DNA of 64,000 nucleotides from CAVRXT01 sp049644285 (GTDB lineage: Bacteria; Acidobacteriota; Terriglobia; Acidiferrales; UBA7541): contig JBARRP010000023.1 in the NCBI GenBank assembly GCA_049644285.1, forward strand, positions 1 through 64,000, written 5' to 3'. Below are positions 35,127 through 43,371 of this stretch, in pieces (within the stretch, counting starts at the first letter, position 1; every line of letters begins with the position of its first letter). The translations under genes were made by a program, and so were the position numbers. The notes under the pieces are model-generated. The model did not search any database and was not told where the DNA came from. It saw nothing but the letters and a program-made list of their open reading frames with translations.

Positions 35127-36416
35127 CTAGTGCGCCCAATCGTTTCGCACCACCTGCCCGCCCTTCATCACAAACTTCACATGCTCGAGCAGCTTGATAT
35201 CCGTGAGGGGATCGCCCTCAACAGCAATGATGTCCGCAAGCTTTCCGGCTTCGATGGCCCCGATTCGATCCGACCAGCCCATCAAATCCGCCGCGTGGAT
35301 CGTTGCGCACTGAATCGCGGCGAGCGGCGGCATTCCAAACCGCGTCATGTACTCGAATTCGATGGCCTGCGTCCCGTGGGGAAATGGCCCGACGTCGGTT
35401 CCAAACGCAATCTTGACGCCTGCGGCAAGCGCCTTCTTGAAGCTCGGTTCGTGAATTCGCGCGCGTGTAGTCTTCCCGCCGGAAAGCGGGAGGTCTTCCT
35501 CTGGCTCGAATTCGTAGACATAAAGTGTCGGGACAAGATAAATGCCCTTGGTGATCATCTTCTGGATCGCGGCATCATCCAGATCAAGGCCGTGCTCGAT
35601 CGAATCCACTCCGGCATCCAGGCAGGTGTGCAGGCCCAAGCCGCCGTACGCGTGGCACGCGACTTTCACTCCTTCGCGGTGCGTTTCATCCACAATGGCC
35701 CGGGTTTCTTCGAGCGTAAACGTGGGAATGCTCACCAGCTTTCCGTCGGACGTGAAATGGAATCGATGCGTCCCATAAATCTTGATCAGGTCCGCGCCGT
35801 ACTTGATTTGTTCGCGGACCGCCTTGCGCGCCTCGTCGGGCGTATCCACGTTCTGCACGCCCGAAGGAACCAGCACCTCCGGCGAGTAGCCTTCCAAGGG
35901 ATATCCGCCAGTCGTGGACAGGGCGCGCGTCGCAACCTGCAGCCGTGGGCCGGGAATCAACCCGCGGTCGATCGCGTTGCGCACATCCACATCGCTGTAC
36001 ATCGCGCCTTCGGTTTCAACGTCGCGCATCGCCGTGAACCCGGCATCCAAATCCTTCTTCACGTTCAACACCGCTTCGATCGTCCGGTATTGCCACGACT
36101 CTTTCAGCAATTGCTCCTCATAGCGTCCATTGGACTCGCCGGTAAGAAGGATGTGCGTGTGCGCATCGATAAGACCGGGGAGAAGGGTCGCGCGGCTCAG
36201 ATCGATTACGGTTGCGCTCGCAGGAATCTGCACCGCCGCGGCGGGCGCGACTTTGTCGATCCGGTCGCCGCTGATCACAATGACCTGGTCGCTCAGCATC
36301 TTTCCATTGCGCACATCCAGAAGCTTCCCCGCGCGCACAAATACCGGCAGTGTCCCCGCTGCTTCGCCGACCACCGCAACGCTCAAGACAAACGACAAAA
36401 TCAGAAGACGCCGCAT
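35127..36416 (-). CDS. secreted metal-dependent amidohydrolase (imidazolonepropionase/prolidase-like)
   Basis: 429-aa amidohydrolase-superfamily protein with a signal peptide (MRRLLILSFVLSVAVVGEAA). Metal motifs: IDAHTHILL (HxH, about residues 80-88), the Lys region of DLIKIYGTH, His in KVACHAYGG and SIEHGLDL, and the Asp in IAFGTDVGPFPHGTQ. The N- and C-terminal beta-sandwich (GKLLDVRNGKML; GKLADIIAVEGDP) is complete. Related acidobacterial proteins are annotated as Xaa-Pro dipeptidase- or imidazolonepropionase-like; the true substrate is unknown. Probably periplasmic. It faces hemL tail to tail and has no operon partner. Confidence 0.88.
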   Translation of the reverse strand: MRRLLILSFVLSVAVVGEAAGTLPVFVRAGKLLDVRNGKMLSDQVIVISGDRIDKVAPAAAVQIPASATVIDLSRATLLPGLIDAHTHILLTGESNGRYEEQLLKESWQYRTIEAVLNVKKDLDAGFTAMRDVETEGAMYSDVDVRNAIDRGLIPGPRLQVATRALSTTGGYPLEGYSPEVLVPSGVQNVDTPDEARKAVREQIKYGADLIKIYGTHRFHFTSDGKLVSIPTFTLEETRAIVDETHREGVKVACHAYGGLGLHTCLDAGVDSIEHGLDLDDAAIQKMITKGIYLVPTLYVYEFEPEEDLPLSGGKTTRARIHEPSFKKALAAGVKIAFGTDVGPFPHGTQAIEFEYMTRFGMPPLAAIQCATIHAADLMGWSDRIGAIEAGKLADIIAVEGDPLTDIKLLEHVKFVMKGGQVVRNDWAH

Positions 36417-36891
36417 CTCTCCTCCTTCTTTTTGCTTTTTGCGCTTTCCTTCGAGCCTCGGGAGCGGCGCGATTCTAACCCCAAACCCTCGCGCACAAGC
36501 AAGCCACTACAACAATCCTGTTAGTCACGCGCCAGATTGTCACAAAGGAAGCGACAAACTGAGGGCGTCACGGTCTCTAACGCGGCGACAGGCGCGGCAC
36601 AAATGACCAGATTCTGGGCACGCTGTCAAGCTACTGGACACGCTATTTTTGACTGGAAGAAGCCGAAGTACCGCGGCGACTGGCCCGAATTAGCCTGCTA
36701 AATTCCGCGTTCAAAGCACCCAAAACTTCGTAAACGACAAGTAATCCTTTTATTTTCTGCGTGGTAGGTCGCTAGTACCCTCATAGTACTCTCGTCCCGA
36801 TTTGGGGAGGTCCGTTCGCACTATCCACCTGCCCTAGGCGTTCTATAGCCAGTGCCGTCTCCTGGCGGCAAAGTGTACGTGAGGTGGACAC
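36417..36891. other. 475-bp intergenic region with a possible gene relic
   Basis: No complete gene is seen. Around 36652-36705 one frame reads FDWKKPKYRGDWPELAC before a stop, protein-like wording that could be the end of a lost gene. Upstream promoters for the leftward amidohydrolase and the rightward small secreted protein must lie here, but no strong hexamers stand out. Confidence 0.4.
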
Positions 36892-37527
36892 ATGAAAGCT
36901 CTGATAGCAGCGGCACTCTTCCTCCAGTTGGCAGCGGCAGCCCAAATTGCGCAGGCGGCGGACTCCTCAACCGAGTCGGCTACACCTATAGCCCAGCCAG
37001 CCACCGTGGCCGACACCAAACTCGACCGTTCGCTGCCAGATGCTCCCCGGCCAACGATAGAGGAGTTTGCGATGGCGAGCGCCGCTGAAATGTCAGGTCC
37101 GTCGCCGAAGGCCATCTCTGCGGCCGTGCCCAGCTCTGAAGTTCTCGCCGCGATTTACATTCCCAATGCGCAGCCGATGCCGCCAGGATTTCAGAACCCC
37201 GCTCCTGAGCGGACCATTCGCCACTCGCAGCGCCTGTGGTGGACGCTGTCCATCGCGCAACATTCGGCGGCAACTTTTGATGCCTGGTCCACGAACCGCT
37301 CGATCGCATCCGGGAACCACGAAGCCAATCCCTTGCTGAAGCCCTTCGCCGGCTCCGCTGCCATCTACGGCGCGATTCAAGCCGGCCCGACCGCCTTCGA
37401 CTTCCTGGGGCGCCGCATGCAGCGCAGCCAGAACCGTTTGGTGCGCCGGATGTGGTGGGTGCCACAGGTCGTAAGCACCGGTGCTTCGGTTTTCGCCGGC
37501 GCTCACAACCTCAGCATTTCGCGCTAA
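36892..37527 (+). CDS. secreted hypothetical protein
   Basis: 211-aa protein with a clear signal peptide (MKALIAAALFLQLAAAAQIA, cleavage near QAADS) and a strong GAGGTGG ribosome site before the ATG. A low-complexity Ala/Pro/Ser region (about 25-100) is followed by a conserved-looking block: LWWTLSIAQHSAATFDAWST, NHEANPLLKPFAGSAAIY, and a final VRRMWWVPQVVSTGASVFAG with two hydrophobic stretches. The His/Asp/Asn/Glu residues in the middle block could be functional. No family name can be given. It lies upstream of the TPR gene on the same strand with a 152-bp gap. Confidence 0.7.
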   Translation: MKALIAAALFLQLAAAAQIAQAADSSTESATPIAQPATVADTKLDRSLPDAPRPTIEEFAMASAAEMSGPSPKAISAAVPSSEVLAAIYIPNAQPMPPGFQNPAPERTIRHSQRLWWTLSIAQHSAATFDAWSTNRSIASGNHEANPLLKPFAGSAAIYGAIQAGPTAFDFLGRRMQRSQNRLVRRMWWVPQVVSTGASVFAGAHNLSISR

Positions 37528-37679
37528 GCCCCTCTCGACGGCCGCGTAGCGTTGCGGCTGACGAATCCTTCTTTCACCCTGTTACCTCCTCCCCACGCCC
37601 TGCCAACCCCCCGCCTCGTTGCTCCGTACGCGCTTTGACTGAATAATAGGAGCTTCTGTGCTGGAATCCGGGAGAGAGC

Positions 37680-39293
37680 TTGTCTTCGATCTCGCTTCTC
37701 ATCCGTGCAACCAAGCCCTACAGGCGACGCGCGCTCGCATCCCTTATGCTTGTCTGCCTCGCCCTGTTTGTGACCGCCAGCGTCGGCGCCGCGGGGCAGA
37801 GCGCTGAAGCTCAAGCCCACGCCGACAAGGGCTTGGAGCTGGCACAGGAAGGCCATTTCGATTCCGCCGAAGCGGAGCTCCGCCGCGCTGTCGAACTCGC
37901 GCCAAACGAACCCGCCTTCTTGGCCGATCTCGGCACCATCCTGGCCATGGAAAAGAAGCTCGACGAATCCACCAGCGTCTTCACACAAGCCCTGAAGCTC
38001 AATCCCAGCGACTCGACTGCCCGGCGCTACCTTGCCGCCAACCTCTGGCAATTACATCGCTACTCCGACGCGAAGCGCAACCTCGAAATCATCCTAAAAG
38101 AGCAGCCTGGCGATCAGCAGTCGCTTCTGCTGTTGGGAATGGTCTCAGAAAATATGAAGGACTACGCGACGGCAGCGAGATCGCTCGCTTCCGTCCCGGC
38201 ACTCGTGCGCGAGCGTCCGGAATCGATCGCAGCTTTGGCGCGATCCTACTATCATCTAGGTGAGAAGGACAAAGCGCGCGCGACACTCGAAGAATTGCGC
38301 GCCACTCCTGCGGGACCGCAGGGAGTCTTCCTCGGCGCGCAGATCGCCAATGAAATGGGGGATTACGACACCGCCGAAAAACTGCTGCTCTCGATTGAGT
38401 CAGCCTATCCGGACCCGGCGGCTTTGGGCTACAACCTCGCCCTCGTTCAATACTGTGCCAAGCGATTCGACGAAAGCCGCCGCACCCTTCTTCGCCTCGT
38501 TGACTCGGGCTATAAGACCGGCGAGATTCTCAATCTTCTCGGCTGGTGCTATCAGCAACAAAACCAGCCCCAGGAGGCCGCCGGCGCACTCGAACAGGCG
38601 ATCGCCCTCGAGCCCGCTCAGGAATCGAACTACCTCGACCTAGGTAAGGTGCTCCTGGCGAACCGCTCCCTCCCCGCTGCTCTCGAGCTTGCCAGGCGCG
38701 TGACCCAAACGTTTCCGGATTCCCCGCGCGCCTTCGTGCTGAAAGGTTCCGTCGAGCTGAAGATGTCGCAGTTCACTGACGCCGTTACCTCATTCTCTCG
38801 CGCCGCTGTGCTCGCTCCCGGTGATCCCGACGCCAGCCTCGGATTGGCGCAAGCGCAATTCGGAGCAGGAATGCGAAAGGAATCCGCGGCCAACTTCGAA
38901 AGCGCCATGAAACGCTTCCCCAAGGACGCGCGTTTTCCCCTCGAATACGCCATCGTGCTGTTGAAGGAAGCCGAAACCGGAGATGCGCCCACCGAACCGC
39001 GCCCCGAAGCTTTGCTCGAATCAGCCCTCGCACTCAACGGTTCCTCTTCAGAAGCTCACTATCAGCTCGGCAACCTCTACTTGGAGAAAGGCCAGGCGGC
39101 CGCATCCTTGCCGCATCTCGAAAAGGCCGCCAAGCTCGACACGCAAAGCGCGAGGATTCATTTCGCCCTTTCGCGTGTTTATCGCAGGCTGGGCCGCAAC
39201 GCCGAAGCATCAAAAGAACTGGATCTGTATCAAGACCTGAAGAACAAGGAATCCCAAAGCGAGCCCGTACCGGCCGGCATGTCCCCCCACTAA
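37680..39293 (+). CDS. secreted TPR-repeat protein
   Basis: 537-aa tetratricopeptide protein. From the TTG at 37680 (GGGAGAGAGC just before it) there is an Arg-rich n-region and a hydrophobic core (LASLMLVCLALFVTASVGAA), so it is exported or membrane-anchored; an ATG at 37746 is an alternative start. About twelve TPR units follow (for example ADKGLELAQEGHFDSAEAEL, LYLEKGQAAASLPHLEKAAK). There is no catalytic domain. Such proteins in acidobacteria are generic scaffolds; the partner is unknown. The 301 bp that follow hold no gene. Confidence 0.82.
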   Translation: MSSISLLIRATKPYRRRALASLMLVCLALFVTASVGAAGQSAEAQAHADKGLELAQEGHFDSAEAELRRAVELAPNEPAFLADLGTILAMEKKLDESTSVFTQALKLNPSDSTARRYLAANLWQLHRYSDAKRNLEIILKEQPGDQQSLLLLGMVSENMKDYATAARSLASVPALVRERPESIAALARSYYHLGEKDKARATLEELRATPAGPQGVFLGAQIANEMGDYDTAEKLLLSIESAYPDPAALGYNLALVQYCAKRFDESRRTLLRLVDSGYKTGEILNLLGWCYQQQNQPQEAAGALEQAIALEPAQESNYLDLGKVLLANRSLPAALELARRVTQTFPDSPRAFVLKGSVELKMSQFTDAVTSFSRAAVLAPGDPDASLGLAQAQFGAGMRKESAANFESAMKRFPKDARFPLEYAIVLLKEAETGDAPTEPRPEALLESALALNGSSSEAHYQLGNLYLEKGQAAASLPHLEKAAKLDTQSARIHFALSRVYRRLGRNAEASKELDLYQDLKNKESQSEPVPAGMSPH

Positions 39294-39594
39294 GCGGTTT
39301 CCTGACAACCTTGGGATATTCGGTTGGTCGCAAGACTACGATCGAGGTGACCGACCTGATCTGGAAGCGTGCACGCATGAGTGGCTTCGCCCTGGCTGCA
39401 CAATCCCCCGCCGTCATCGCGGCGGCATGGAGTACCATTCTCCCCCTGCTCATCTCAGAGAAGGTCCACCCCGTCCTCGAAAAGACTTACCCCATGGAAA
39501 GGCCGCGGAAGCCTTGCGCCATCTGATCGAAGACCGTCCCTTTGGAAGGGTGGTGCTGTCTGTTTAGACTCTCCGTCTGAATCGACTCGGCAGT
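39294..39594. other. 301-bp intergenic region
   Basis: It separates the TPR gene from the convergent AraC-type gene. Short frames occur but none has a ribosome site or recognisable motif. No clear terminator hairpin with a T tract was found. Confidence 0.5.
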
Positions 39595-40455
39595 TCAAGA
39601 GAGTGTCCCGGTAAACTTTTCCAGACTATGGTCTCGCTCGATTCCACTTTTCAAATAACGCGTTGGCGTCGTCCCCAATTGCTTGCGGAACATGGATATA
39701 AACGCGCTCGTGCTGCTGTATCCAGCCTCCAAAGCCGCTGCAGTCACTTTTTCGCCGGAAGCCAGCAACTGCATTCCATGGAGCAGGTGCAATTGCTGCC
39801 GCCACTTGGCGAAAGTCATTTTCGTTTCCTCCAGGAACCGCCTCTGAATGGTCCTCTTGCTTGCCCCGCAGTCCTTGCACAGCTTCTCCAGTGTCCTCTG
39901 GTCGCCAGGATTCGCAAACAACGCTTCCATCACTCTCTTCGCCCGCGAATCCACCGGATGCGGCAACTGCAAAGGGACGGACCCGACCGCCTTCAGCTGA
40001 TCGACAAGTATCTCGACAATCCGCCTCTCGGTCGCCGCTTTCTTGTTTAATTTCGAAAATGTGCAAGCATGAAGGATCAGCTCCTTCAAGAGCGCCGACA
40101 CATTCATCACAAAACACCTCGCCGGCAGCGCGCGGCAAAGCTTCGGAAACAAATAAAGAGTCCTCATCGAAACCTGCCCGGACATGCTCACAGAGTGCGG
40201 CGTGTCCGCTGGAATCCACACCGCGCGCATCGGCGGCACGACCCATACGCCCTGCTTCGTTCGCAGGGTCATCACGCCTTTCGAAGCAAACAATAGTTGG
40301 TCTTCAGGATGAGAGTGCTCCAGAATCACATGACTATGCGGCGTCCGCCGACACACTCGCAATCTCCGCGAGCCGGCGGCCGTTCTTACCCAAAAGGATG
40401 CTGTGGCACTTGTGCGACATTCCTTGTCACAATAGCGAGAGAATTTACGCGCCAC
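39595..40455 (-). CDS. AraC-family transcriptional regulator with cupin sensor domain
   Basis: 286-aa regulator. The N-terminal AraC-type cupin (about residues 38-130) includes VILEHSHPEDQLLFASKGVM and WVVPPMRAVWIPADTPHSV. The C-terminal double helix-turn-helix (about 170-270) contains LEKLCKDCGASKRTIQRRFL and AALEAGYSSTSAFISMFRKQ followed by GTTPTRYLKS, the AraC signature. Ligand unknown. GTG start at 40455, which is uncertain because the first 35 residues are not conserved-looking. It is divergent from the VOC gene 44 bp away and probably regulates it. Cytoplasmic DNA-binding protein. Confidence 0.88.
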   Translation of the reverse strand: MARKFSRYCDKECRTSATASFWVRTAAGSRRLRVCRRTPHSHVILEHSHPEDQLLFASKGVMTLRTKQGVWVVPPMRAVWIPADTPHSVSMSGQVSMRTLYLFPKLCRALPARCFVMNVSALLKELILHACTFSKLNKKAATERRIVEILVDQLKAVGSVPLQLPHPVDSRAKRVMEALFANPGDQRTLEKLCKDCGASKRTIQRRFLEETKMTFAKWRQQLHLLHGMQLLASGEKVTAAALEAGYSSTSAFISMFRKQLGTTPTRYLKSGIERDHSLEKFTGTLS

Positions 40456-40499
40456 AAGTGCTATTCCTGACCTGCACCAAAGCCATTACGGAGGAAAAG

Positions 40500-40874
40500 A
40501 TGCTCGCTTCGGGAAAGATAGTCGGCTTTGTTCCCACCAAGGATTACGACAAGGCCCGCGCCTTCTATGAAGGCAAACTTGGCTTCGAGTTTGTGAGCCT
40601 CGATCAATTCGCCTTGGTGATGCGCGCCGGCGATCACATGATTCGGATCGCAAAAGTGCAGAATTTCACTCCACTGCAAGGCACCATCCTCGGCTGGGAA
40701 GTCGAAAACATCGAAGCGGTCGTAAACTGGCTCAGGGATCGCGGCGTCGCAACCGAAAAATATCCCTTCGTTCAGGACCGTGAACTCGGGATTTGGACAA
40801 CACCCACAGGTGACAAGGTAGCCTGGTTCAAGGATCCGGATGGCAACATCCTTTCTGTGAGCCGGCATCCTTAG
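40500..40874 (+). CDS. VOC (glyoxalase/bleomycin-resistance) family protein
   Basis: 124-aa single-module vicinal-oxygen-chelate protein. Seen: GKIVGFVPTKDYDKARAFYE (first beta-alpha unit), LGFEFVSLDQFALVMRAGDH, and the closing KVAWFKDPDGNILSVSRHP. A strong GGAGGAAAAG precedes the ATG. The family includes lyases, dioxygenases and binding proteins; one module with few candidate metal ligands does not tell which. It is divergent from an AraC-type regulator, typical of an inducible enzyme with its own regulator. Confidence 0.85.
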   Translation: MLASGKIVGFVPTKDYDKARAFYEGKLGFEFVSLDQFALVMRAGDHMIRIAKVQNFTPLQGTILGWEVENIEAVVNWLRDRGVATEKYPFVQDRELGIWTTPTGDKVAWFKDPDGNILSVSRHP

Positions 40875-41182
40875 TGGAAGAAGTTCCCGGAAGAAAATCG
40901 CCGTGTAGTCGGGCGGGGTCGCCCACGCTATCTCGATCCTTTGAGATAGTTCTGGCCCTTTTAGACTAGGCTATGGTTGTACGGAGGTCAGCGTTTTGAA
41001 AACGTTGTGACGCCGCAACCTCTGGGCAACATTTGGTCATGCTGATCACCCTCTCACAGTCGCACAACCACAACTTGAACAAAACACAACCCAATCCAAA
41101 ATTCTGCCCGCAACACAAATGCACTTTCTGAAGGAAAGCCGAAAGGGCGGCCGCTGCACTCCCGGCGTGCCACGGTGACGCG
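40875..41182. other. 308-bp intergenic region
   Basis: It holds a possible terminator of the VOC gene (40928-40949) and the leader of the UnbV gene. No gene is seen; the opposite-strand frame here looks random. Confidence 0.5.
40928..40949 (+). terminator. possible weak terminator after the VOC gene
   Basis: CTATCTC, loop GATCCTTT, GAGATAG: a perfect 7-bp stem, followed 8 bp later by a short TTTT. The stem is AT-rich and the T tract distant, so efficiency is doubtful. Confidence 0.35.
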
Positions 41183-42937
41183 GTGCTGAGCAGGCCACAA
41201 CGCCCATTCCTGGTTGCTCTCACCGCTCTCTTCTCCCTGTCTGTCCCGGTTCTTCGACCAACTCGATTACTCCTGGCCTCGCCCGGCAACGAAATCTTCA
41301 CCGATGTCACCGACGAGGCTGGCATCACCTGGCGGCACTTCAACGGGGAATCACCGGATCGCCTTCTGATCGAAGCTATGGGCGGAGGCGTAGCGTTTGT
41401 TGACTTCGATCGCGACGGCCTCCAAGACATCTTCTTTGTCAACGGTGGTGAAACGCCGCACGGCGAAAGCCCGGCTCCGGTTCGGAATGCGCTTTATCGC
41501 AATCTCGGGAATGGAAAATTTGAAGATGTGGCCGCGAAGGCTGGAGTCGATCGCTTGTCATTTTATGGGATGGGAGTCGCGGCCGGCGATTTCGATAACA
41601 ATGGTTTTCCCGATCTGTATGTCACCGGCTACCCTTCGAGCGCGCTGTTTCATAACAACGGCAACGGCACCTTCACCGACGTCACGGACAAAGCCGGGGT
41701 CAAGAACTCCGGAAAATGGGGAGCAAGCGCGGCCTGGTTCGATTACGACCGCGACGGCTACCTCGATCTCATCGTTTGCAACTACGTGCGGTTTTCGTTC
41801 GACGATCCGAAGAAGTGCGAAGTGAACGGCACGCGCGCCTACTGCGAGCAGGTAGCCTACCAAGGCATGCCGCTCACCCTCTACCACAATAATGGCGACG
41901 GCACCTTCACCGATGTCACAGTGCGGTCAGGTCTTGAAAAATTGATCGGACGGGGTCTCGGGGTCGTTGCCATTGATGTGAACGACGACGGCTGGCCCGA
42001 CCTCTTCGTGGCTCGCGACGCCTCACCGAATCTTCTCCTCATCAACAAGCACGACGGCACATTCGAGGACAAGGCGCTCGACGCCGAAGTTGCCTACGAT
42101 CCGAGCGGCCTTGCCAAAGCCGGAATGGGCGTGGATGCCGGGGACGTCAACAACGACGGCGTGCCGGACTTCGTCGTCACCAATTTCAACGACCAATACC
42201 ATTCGCTCTTCTTTGGCGCGCCGGCATTTCCGTACGAAGACCGAACGGTTGCTTCGCACCTCGCCGCGTACTCGAGATCGTATGTGGGTTGGGGAGCGCA
42301 CTTCATCGATTACGACAACGATGGCAATTTGGACTTGGTGCTGGTAAACGGCCACATCAATCGAGTCATCGAGTCCACCCGCGGTGATGTGAAGTACAAA
42401 GAGCCGCCGCTGCTGCTGCGCAACGCAGGCAAGGGAATCTTTCAAAACATGCGCGATCTTGCGGGCCCCGTGTTCCGCTCCGGTTACGTGGCTCGAGGGC
42501 TGGCAGTCGGCGACTTCGATAACGATGGAGCCGAAGATGTCGTGTTTACAGTTCTCAACGACAAACCGGCGCTCCTGAGAAATAATGTGGGGAAGGACAA
42601 CCCCTGGATTGGTTTCGAGCTTCAGGGAACCAAGAGCAATCGCGACGCGATCGGAGCAAGAATCACTGTTCGGTCCGGGAATCGGAAACTGGTTCGCTGG
42701 ATCACCGGCGGCTCGAGCTACCTTTCATCTCATGACAAGCGCGTAGTCGTTGGCCTCGGCGGCGAGTCCGTTCCGGGCGCAGTGGACGCTGAAATCCGTT
42801 GGCCCAGCGGCGTGTCGCAGCAACTCTCCGGCCTCAGGCCAAATCAGTATCACAAGATCGTCGAGCCCGCCGCGAGCGGTAGGGCTGCGGCCTCGGCTAT
42901 CTCATTAGGACGTAGCGTCCGCCGTTGGTCGCGATGA
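41183..42937 (+). CDS. secreted FG-GAP/VCBS repeat protein with ASPIC/UnbV domain
   Basis: 584-aa exported protein. The GTG start at 41183 begins a signal peptide (FLVALTALFSLSVPVL). Mature part: several FG-GAP/VCBS beta-propeller repeats with calcium-binding DxDxDG loops (FVDFDRDGLQDIFFVNGG, FDYDRDGYLDLIVCNYV, AIDVNDDGWPDLFVARDA, FIDYDNDGNLDLVLVNGH). The ASPIC/UnbV domain (about residues 470-565) carries the IGARITVRSGNRKLVRWITG and IRWPSGVSQQLSGLRPNQ motifs. The propeller suggests surface binding; enzymatic role unknown. The 3' end overlaps the convergent DoxX gene by 41 bp. Confidence 0.87.
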   Translation: MLSRPQRPFLVALTALFSLSVPVLRPTRLLLASPGNEIFTDVTDEAGITWRHFNGESPDRLLIEAMGGGVAFVDFDRDGLQDIFFVNGGETPHGESPAPVRNALYRNLGNGKFEDVAAKAGVDRLSFYGMGVAAGDFDNNGFPDLYVTGYPSSALFHNNGNGTFTDVTDKAGVKNSGKWGASAAWFDYDRDGYLDLIVCNYVRFSFDDPKKCEVNGTRAYCEQVAYQGMPLTLYHNNGDGTFTDVTVRSGLEKLIGRGLGVVAIDVNDDGWPDLFVARDASPNLLLINKHDGTFEDKALDAEVAYDPSGLAKAGMGVDAGDVNNDGVPDFVVTNFNDQYHSLFFGAPAFPYEDRTVASHLAAYSRSYVGWGAHFIDYDNDGNLDLVLVNGHINRVIESTRGDVKYKEPPLLLRNAGKGIFQNMRDLAGPVFRSGYVARGLAVGDFDNDGAEDVVFTVLNDKPALLRNNVGKDNPWIGFELQGTKSNRDAIGARITVRSGNRKLVRWITGGSSYLSSHDKRVVVGLGGESVPGAVDAEIRWPSGVSQQLSGLRPNQYHKIVEPAASGRAAASAISLGRSVRRWSR

Positions 42938-43283
42938 TGACGATACTCATCACGACGAGTATGAGGTCGTAATGCCAACCATATGTCTTGTCGCCCCAGA
43001 AACCGATATGCCAGACGAAAATCTTCCTCTGGATTGCGCCGAGCATTACCAGGATCAATCCGATGGCCGCCAGTTGGGTGAGGACACCGAAGATGACTCC
43101 AAAACTGCCGAGGACCTCGGCAAGGCCCAGAAACGCCGTAAAACCCTTGCTCATTCCGATGCTTTTGCTCCGTTCCTCGGCCTTTGTGAGATGACTCCAG
43201 CCGCTGGTGATGAAGACGATCCCGACCATCAGCCTCAGCAACAGGAATCCGACATCCGCGTATTGGGTAAGCAGCGGGAACAT
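42897..43283 (-). CDS. DoxX-family membrane protein
   Basis: 128-aa integral membrane protein with four hydrophobic segments (VGFLLLRLMVGIVFITSGW, FLGLAEVLGSFGVIFGVL, AAIGLILVMLGAI, YDLILVVMSIVIIATNG). The DoxX/SURF4 pattern LRLMVGIVFITSGWSHL is clear. The ATG at 43283 follows GGAGG by 12 nt and removes an unrelated 19-residue leader. DoxX proteins are linked to quinone or thiol redox reactions at the membrane; the function here is unproved. Overlaps the UnbV gene at the 3' end. It lies 88 bp downstream of the amine oxidase gene and could be its distal co-transcribed partner. Confidence 0.85.
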   Translation of the reverse strand: MFPLLTQYADVGFLLLRLMVGIVFITSGWSHLTKAEERSKSIGMSKGFTAFLGLAEVLGSFGVIFGVLTQLAAIGLILVMLGAIQRKIFVWHIGFWGDKTYGWHYDLILVVMSIVIIATNGGRYVLMR

Positions 43284-43371
43284 GGGAACCGTCCGCCTCC
43301 TCTGTTCCGAATCAGTCGAGCCCGGGGTGAAGGCTGGCAATCATACCAAGCCCGAGCTGATGAGATGTGGG

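Noticed and set aside
35130..36524. Rightward frame of 464 codons opposite the amidohydrolase
   Set aside because: Antisense to a gene with signal peptide and metal-binding motifs; no domain in the shadow.
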